Positions 50,945 to 55,760 of a stretch of 55,760 nucleotides of DNA are shown here, piece after piece. Under the pieces are notes generated by a model. It did no database searches and had not been told where the DNA came from. It worked only from the letters and a program-made list of their open reading frames with translations. Made by a program: the position numbers and the translations under genes. How positions within the stretch are numbered: the stretch's first letter is position 1; every line of letters begins with the position of its first letter. Source of the DNA: Bacteroidales bacterium (GTDB lineage: Bacteria > Bacteroidota > Bacteroidia > Bacteroidales > F082). The stretch spans positions 1 to 55,760 of the forward strand of contig JAFOBJ010000029.1 of NCBI GenBank assembly GCA_017381865.1. Direction: 5' to 3'.

Positions 50945-51706
50945 TTAAATAACGTATTTAGTAACGTCTGAATTTGGTTCTAATTCAATAGGTTCTGTAC
51001 CGTATTTAAAAACAATCAATTTCTTGCCGCCTTTCAAAACGACTTTGTCATCTGTAACCCAAAGTGCTGATGCTTCGCGAAGACCAACGACTTTCATATT
51101 TTGATTTACAGTGAGATATTCATTGATACGATCTTGACGAGTTTCACCGCCGTGTTTAATCATCTTGTCAATTTCTGGATGAGGGTCAAGATAATGAGGA
51201 TTGATTTGGAATGGAACCAAATTCAATGTTTTGAAAGAAGCTGGCTGAACGATAGGCATATCATTTGTTGTACATAATGTTGGGCAAGCGATATTTGAGC
51301 CTGCGCTCCAACCGATGTAAGCTGTACCTTTCTTAGCAGCTTCAGAAATAGCATCCATCAAGCCATATTTATGAAGTTCAGCAACAAGATGGAAAGTATT
51401 ACCACCTCCGACCACGATACAATCAGCGTCTTTAACAAGCTGAATTTTATCTTCTACTTCGTGAACTGAAACAAAATTATTCAATCCCAATTTTTCTGCA
51501 AATACATTCTTAACTCTTGATGTATAAGCATCGTAACTTTGTGGATAAGGATTTCCGTTAATAAAAACGCCAGCGAAAGGAACAAAGACGATTTTGCTAT
51601 CTGATTTAAGATTATTTTTTTCACAAAAAGACTCGAGCTGACTCATTGGCCAAGCAAGATATGTCTCTCCAAAATTTGTTGAGTTACTTATTAATAAAAG
51701 ATTCAT
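50945..51706 (-). CDS. pepE: Peptidase E (alpha-aspartyl dipeptidase)
   Basis: A cytosolic serine peptidase that cleaves Asp-Xaa dipeptides. It is 253 residues. Catalytic Ser lies in YIGWSAGSNIACPT (nucleophile elbow GxSAGS), preceded by CIVVGGGNTFHLVAELHKYGL, and the His-containing segment is FQINPHYLDPHPEI. The fold is related to class-I glutamine amidotransferases. Single gene. A TAnnTTTG element precedes it, 22 bases before the ATG. Confidence 0.93.
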   Translation of the reverse strand: MNLLLISNSTNFGETYLAWPMSQLESFCEKNNLKSDSKIVFVPFAGVFINGNPYPQSYDAYTSRVKNVFAEKLGLNNFVSVHEVEDKIQLVKDADCIVVGGGNTFHLVAELHKYGLMDAISEAAKKGTAYIGWSAGSNIACPTLCTTNDMPIVQPASFKTLNLVPFQINPHYLDPHPEIDKMIKHGGETRQDRINEYLTVNQNMKVVGLREASALWVTDDKVVLKGGKKLIVFKYGTEPIELEPNSDVTKYVI

Positions 51707-51727
51707 AATATTTTATTTTTACTTTGC

Positions 51728-51735
51728 CAAAATTA
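51728..51735 (-). promoter_or_regulatory. -7 promoter element of pepE
   Basis: TAATTTTG on the minus strand. Confidence 0.5.
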
Positions 51736-51769
51736 AGCATTTTTTCTTAATCAAATAAGTTTTTTTTCA

Positions 51770-51777
51770 TATCTTTG
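51770..51777 (+). promoter_or_regulatory. -7 promoter element of the GH97 gene
   Basis: TATCTTTG, 34 bases before the ATG at 51812. Confidence 0.6.
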
Positions 51778-51811
51778 AAACAAAGATTAAAAACTCAAAA
51801 ACACTGGTCAC

Positions 51812-53809
51812 ATGAAAGTTAAATCACTGATAATTTGCACTTTACTAATTTTAATTTCAAATATAGCCAATTCTCAAAAGACATATAATTTAGAATCTCC
51901 GCAAAAAAAAATTAACATTAAGATTACAGCATATAACGATTTCCTGAAATACTCTGTCACTCACGAGAACACAGTTATTATAAACGACTCTCCAATTTCA
52001 ATGGAATTGAGCGACGGCAAAATTCTGGGCGCTGCTCCTATCGTAAAAAGTTTCAAAAACGAAAGCGTAAATGAAAAAATAAAAGCTGAGTTCTACAAAA
52101 AAGAATATATCGACAATAGTTATAACGAATTGACTCTCAACTTTAAAGGAAATTACAGCATTCAATTCAGAGCTTATGACGATGGCGTCGCCTATCGTTT
52201 CTGCACTAAATTTCAAAAACCGATAACCGTTGTAAAAGAAGACATTACATACAATTTTGACGATGATTATACCTCATATATCCCTTATGTAAATCCAGGA
52301 AACTTTTACGGCGACAATATCAGCAAGCAATTTTTCAATTCATTTGAGAACACTTACACCATAACTCCTATTTCTAAAATAGAAGACGACAAACTTGCAT
52401 TTCTACCTATATTAATATCTCTGAACGACAACAAAAAAGCCGTCATCACAGAAGCAAACCTCGAAGATTATCCTGGAACTTATTTAAGGAAAAACAAGAA
52501 TACGAAAAATAGCCTTAGCGGCATTCACGCCAATTATCCAAAAATCGAAGAACAAGGCGGCTACAATATGCTACAATATCTTGTAAAAGAACGCGAGAAC
52601 TATATCGCAAAAGTGCAAGGAACAAGGGATTTTCCATGGAGATGTATGATTATTTCTGAAGAAGACGAAGAACTGACAAACAACGACATGGTTTATAAAT
52701 TAGCTGCTCCGTCTCGTATTGACGACATCAGTTGGATTGTTCCTGGCAAAGTCGCTTGGGAATGGTGGAATGCCTGGAATATCAAAAACGTTGATTTTGA
52801 ATCAGGTATAAATAATGAAACGTACAAACATTACATTGATTTCGCTTCAGAATACGGCATCGAATATGTTATTTTAGATGAAGGATGGGCTGTCAACAAA
52901 AAAGCCGATTTATTTAATGTCATACCAGAAATAGATATTATTGATTTAGTAGAATATGCTGATTCTAAAGGCGTTGGCATTGTCTTATGGGCTGGCCATG
53001 TCGCAATTGACCGTGATATGGAAGAAGTCTGCAAATATTATTCAGAAATTGGCATCAAAGGATTTAAAGTTGATTTCATTGACAGAGACGACCAAAAAAC
53101 TGTTAATTTTTATTATAAAATGGCAGAAACAGCTGCCAAATATCATCTCATCATCGACTTTCACGGAGCATACAAGCCAACAGGTCTCAATCGCACCTAC
53201 CCTAACGTATTGAATTTCGAGGGCGTCTACGGACTTGAAAACGTCAAGTGGAATCAAAATCTCGATTTGGTAACTTACGAAACCACAATACCTTTCATAA
53301 GAATGCTCGCTGGTCCGATGGACTTCACACAAGGTGCGATGCGTAACGCAAACAGAGACAACTACAGAGCTGTGTGGAGCGAGCCGATGAGCCAAGGAAC
53401 ACGATGCAGACAACTCGCTGAATATGTTATATTTGAATCTCCTTTCAATATGCTCTGCGATAGTCCAAGCAATTACAAAGACGAAGATGAATGTTCCAAA
53501 TACATTGCTGAAATTCCAACAATCTGGGATGAAACCATCGCCTTGGACGGAAAAGTCGGCGAATATGTCATAATTGCCCGTCGTTCTGGCGACAGATGGT
53601 ACATCGGTGGCATCACCAACTGGGAAGAACGCGAAATTGAAGTCGATTTGTCAAAATTAAACTTAAAACATAATCAAGCGACAGAATTCCGCGACGGCGT
53701 AAATGCCAATAAAATAGCAGAAGATTATTCAAAAAATAACATAAAAGTCGACAACAACATCTATAATGCTAAAATGGGCAAAGGCGGAGGTTTTGTACTT
53801 ATTTTCTAA
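51812..53809 (+). CDS. GH97 family glycosidase, likely retaining (alpha-galactosidase-like)
   Basis: A 665-residue secreted enzyme: signal LLILISNIANSQKTY, N-terminal beta-super-sandwich, then a (beta/alpha)8 barrel starting near WIVPGKVAWEWWNAWN and a C-terminal beta domain. Family GH97 contains inverting alpha-glucosidases (SusB) and retaining alpha-galactosidases. In the retaining ones the nucleophile is the Asp of a KVDF motif; here GIKGFKVDFIDRDDQ has that Asp, so a retaining enzyme is more likely. The calcium-site Glu residues are not individually assigned. No susC/susD pair is adjacent, so it is not in a standard utilization locus. Confidence 0.9.
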   Translation: MKVKSLIICTLLILISNIANSQKTYNLESPQKKINIKITAYNDFLKYSVTHENTVIINDSPISMELSDGKILGAAPIVKSFKNESVNEKIKAEFYKKEYIDNSYNELTLNFKGNYSIQFRAYDDGVAYRFCTKFQKPITVVKEDITYNFDDDYTSYIPYVNPGNFYGDNISKQFFNSFENTYTITPISKIEDDKLAFLPILISLNDNKKAVITEANLEDYPGTYLRKNKNTKNSLSGIHANYPKIEEQGGYNMLQYLVKERENYIAKVQGTRDFPWRCMIISEEDEELTNNDMVYKLAAPSRIDDISWIVPGKVAWEWWNAWNIKNVDFESGINNETYKHYIDFASEYGIEYVILDEGWAVNKKADLFNVIPEIDIIDLVEYADSKGVGIVLWAGHVAIDRDMEEVCKYYSEIGIKGFKVDFIDRDDQKTVNFYYKMAETAAKYHLIIDFHGAYKPTGLNRTYPNVLNFEGVYGLENVKWNQNLDLVTYETTIPFIRMLAGPMDFTQGAMRNANRDNYRAVWSEPMSQGTRCRQLAEYVIFESPFNMLCDSPSNYKDEDECSKYIAEIPTIWDETIALDGKVGEYVIIARRSGDRWYIGGITNWEEREIEVDLSKLNLKHNQATEFRDGVNANKIAEDYSKNNIKVDNNIYNAKMGKGGGFVLIF

Positions 53810-53909
53810 ATAATTGATTTTCAACACTTTGATTTAAAAAATTATTTAACAAAATTAAGTCCTAAATTGGAGTTTTTTTCGCAATTTTGCACCTTAAAAA
53901 ACAAGTACT

Positions 53910-55244
53910 ATGAGCGAACCGAAAGGAGCATTACTACTAGGAACAGAAAGCGTTGGTAAATTATTGAAAAGATATGCGACACCTGCCATCATTGCAATGA
54001 CAGCATCGTCTTTGTACAATATGATTGACAGTATTTTTATTGGACAAGGCGTAGGTCCATTGGCGATTTCTGGATTAGCTATCACCTTCCCTTTCATGAA
54101 CTTAGGAGCAGCCATCGGCGCAATGGTAGGCGTGGGCGCATCAACAGTCACGGCTATGGAACTCGGCAAGAAAAACTACGCAAAGAGCTGTCGAGCTCTA
54201 GCTAACACCATCATGCTCAATGTTTTCTTCGGAATCATATTCACTGTAGTCTGTCTCTTATTCTTAAAGCCAATACTTTTCTTCTTTGGCGCAAGTGAAC
54301 AGACTTTACCTTACGCCTACGAATACATGCAAGTCATCCTTATCGGAAACATTATCACGCACTTATATCACGGATTAAATTCTTTGCTAAGAGCTTCTGG
54401 ACATCCTAACGAAGCCATGTATGCGACAATAATAACAGTACTTGCCAATGTATTTTTAGACTGGCTTTTCATATATCCTCTCGGAATGGGAATCCGCGGC
54501 GCAGCAATAGCGACAGTCGTAGCGCAAACAATACCATTGATTTATCTCTTCAAAATATTCTCCGATAAAAACGAATTGGTACATTTCGACAGAAAAGATT
54601 TCGTCTTCGACATAAAAATCATCAAAGATATTCTTGCCATCGGTTTGTCACCATTTCTTTTAAACTCAATGCTTTGCGTTATAATCATAATAATTAACAA
54701 AGGATTGAAAGAATTTGGCGGCGATTTATCCGTCGGAGCTTACGGCATCGTAAATCGCGTGACTTTCTTCTTCACCATGATTGTTTTAGGCATCACGCAA
54801 GGCATGCAACCTATCGTCAGTTACAATTACGGCGCAAGACAATTTTCAAGAGTTACAGAAGCCTTAAAAAAAGCTATATTATTAGCATTCATAACATTAA
54901 CCATAGGATTTATAATTGGAGAAACCATACCAAGATTAGTCTGCCGTCTTTTCACTTCTGACGAAGAATTATTGAAATATTCCATCGACGGCATGAGAAT
55001 CGTGATGCTAACATTCCCAATCATCTCCTTCCCTATCGTCATCGGAAACTTCTTCCAAAGCATCGGAAAAGCAAAGAAATCGATATTATTGTCACTCTCA
55101 AGACAAGTTTTATTTTTGACACCTTTATTATTAATACTTCCAAAATTCATCGGCATCAACGGCGTATGGTGGAGCATCCCAATTTCAGATGCAATCGCGA
55201 CGATACTTTCGATTTTTATGATTTATCGGTATTATAGGAATTGA
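53910..55244 (+). CDS. MATE family efflux transporter (second copy)
   Basis: A 444-residue inner-membrane exporter with twelve TM segments. Start region LLKRYATPAIIAMTASSLYNMIDSIFIGQGVG is the NorM/MepA-type MATE entry, and the second half repeats it (GLSPFLLNSMLCVIIIIINKGLKEFG, VLGITQGMQPIVSYNYGAR). It is not a close copy of the MATE at 3302 and belongs to a different sub-branch, by the different entry motifs. Substrate unknown. It starts 100 bases after the GH97 gene and likely has a separate promoter. Confidence 0.9.
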   Translation: MSEPKGALLLGTESVGKLLKRYATPAIIAMTASSLYNMIDSIFIGQGVGPLAISGLAITFPFMNLGAAIGAMVGVGASTVTAMELGKKNYAKSCRALANTIMLNVFFGIIFTVVCLLFLKPILFFFGASEQTLPYAYEYMQVILIGNIITHLYHGLNSLLRASGHPNEAMYATIITVLANVFLDWLFIYPLGMGIRGAAIATVVAQTIPLIYLFKIFSDKNELVHFDRKDFVFDIKIIKDILAIGLSPFLLNSMLCVIIIIINKGLKEFGGDLSVGAYGIVNRVTFFFTMIVLGITQGMQPIVSYNYGARQFSRVTEALKKAILLAFITLTIGFIIGETIPRLVCRLFTSDEELLKYSIDGMRIVMLTFPIISFPIVIGNFFQSIGKAKKSILLSLSRQVLFLTPLLLILPKFIGINGVWWSIPISDAIATILSIFMIYRYYRN

Positions 55245-55300
55245 GGATTTGAGGAATTGAGGAACTGAGGAATTGAGGAACTGAGGAGTTGAGGAGTTGA
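55240..55300. repeat. Intergenic tandem repeat, GAGGAATT type
   Basis: About six copies of GAGGAATTGAGGAACT-like words directly after the MATE stop codon. Confidence 0.8.
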
Positions 55301-55331
55301 TAAATTTGTTGAACCTTAAAAACTAAAAAAT

Positions 55332-55517
55332 ATGAATACCATAAATTTGCTAGTCTTTTCTACTGAGGAAGAGAAGAAAAGAATGAGAGTTAATGAATTG
55401 TCTTTTGATTTTGCTAAAAGAATAGTTTTTCTTCGTAAATATCTCACTACATCTGTTGATGATAAAGAGTATATTATGTCGAAACAAGTTCTTAGGTCTG
55501 GAACAAGATTGTTATAG
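55332..55517 (+). pseudogene. Truncated four-helix-bundle gene
   Basis: Starts with the other common form of the four-helix-bundle family: LSFDFAKRIVFLRKYL, then EYIMSKQVLRSGTRLL and a stop. Intact relatives continue GANVxEA and carry three more helices (~115-125 residues). Here the frame ends right after the SGT motif, so about half of the protein is lost, probably by a small deletion or frameshift. The following bases do not encode a clear continuation. Confidence 0.65.
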
Positions 55518-55655
55518 AATTATAAAAATATTGGCTACAATAGTCGGTAAAGTAAAACTGAAAATAAAAAACACAAAGTAATAAATTAATTACCCTCAAT
55601 TCCTTAATTCCTTAATTCCTTGGTAATGTTGCCAAAAATGGTTGGCAGTTGAGCG

Positions 55656-55710
55656 AAAAAAAGACAGGTAATGGGCATACAAAACAGCCCAAATTACCTG
55701 TCTTTTTTTC
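55656..55710. terminator. Strong bidirectional terminator near the window end
   Basis: GACAGGTAAT / ATTACCTGTC stem plus inner GGGC / GCCC, flanked by A-run and T-run. The DNA after it (55711-55760) shows no gene start. Confidence 0.85.
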
Positions 55711-55760
55711 TATCCTAAATTTAAAATATTTACCAATATATTCTAATATTGAAGTTCCGG

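Overview
The window is a contiguous stretch of an AT-rich Bacteroidales-type chromosome (phylum Bacteroidota). The evidence is the repeated promoter word TAnnTTTG upstream of many genes, near absence of Shine-Dalgarno sequences, and typical family content: GH97 glycosidase, TonB receptor with a carboxypeptidase-regulatory-like N-terminus, GWxTD protein, DUF4251 protein, alginate-export-type porin and many small lipoproteins. Species cannot be fixed from the sequence. Gene content (carbamate kinase, formate-THF ligase, Dcu transporter) fits an anaerobe.

Layout. 1-10.3 kb: end of a hybrid sensor kinase convergent with an NtrC-type regulator, a coiled-coil lipoprotein, a MATE exporter, a Cas4/RecB-like nuclease with a degraded exonuclease half, dnaB, carbamate kinase, and trmN6-rimM. 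10.4-19.3 kb: porin, ten-TM metal exporter with His-rich loops, four-helix-bundle protein, Dcu transporter, universal stress protein, hemolysin III, tRNA-Ser(UGA), CAT-like acetyltransferase. 19.4-28.2 kb: a phosphate-starvation locus: PhoB/PhoR pair, divergent porin, pstSCAB and a Na/Pi cotransporter carrying a PhoU-like tail. The porin and cotransporter promoters share a 22-nt word within four 11-bp-phased repeats, a candidate Pho box. 28.3-30 kb: formate-THF ligase.

30.2-37.1 kb is an accessory island ending at tRNA-Ser genes. It holds a PLD-family nuclease, a decayed mobilization relaxase, a long nested RNA fold, a complete His-Xaa-Ser (Hxs) peptide-maturation operon (hxsD-hxsB-hxsC-hxsA; two radical SAM enzymes and an 88-residue secreted precursor with nine histidines at three-residue spacing), and a Panacea-type toxin-antitoxin pair. 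The Hxs operon with its leader RNA is the most interesting part of the window.

37.5-55.8 kb is core-like: TPR/HTH membrane regulator, GWxTD protein, glycosyltransferase, aroQ, a TPP riboswitch controlling a TonB-dependent receptor (probable thiamine importer), Ca2+ P-type ATPase, two LPP20-like envelope proteins, DUF4251 protein, peptidase E, a GH97 enzyme with the retaining-type Asp motif, a second MATE exporter and a truncated four-helix-bundle gene.

Gaps between genes carry short degenerate tandem repeats, an 86-bp dispersed repeat in two inverted copies, and a GAGACG-type palindrome family. In two places similar low-complexity repeats run through coding sequence.
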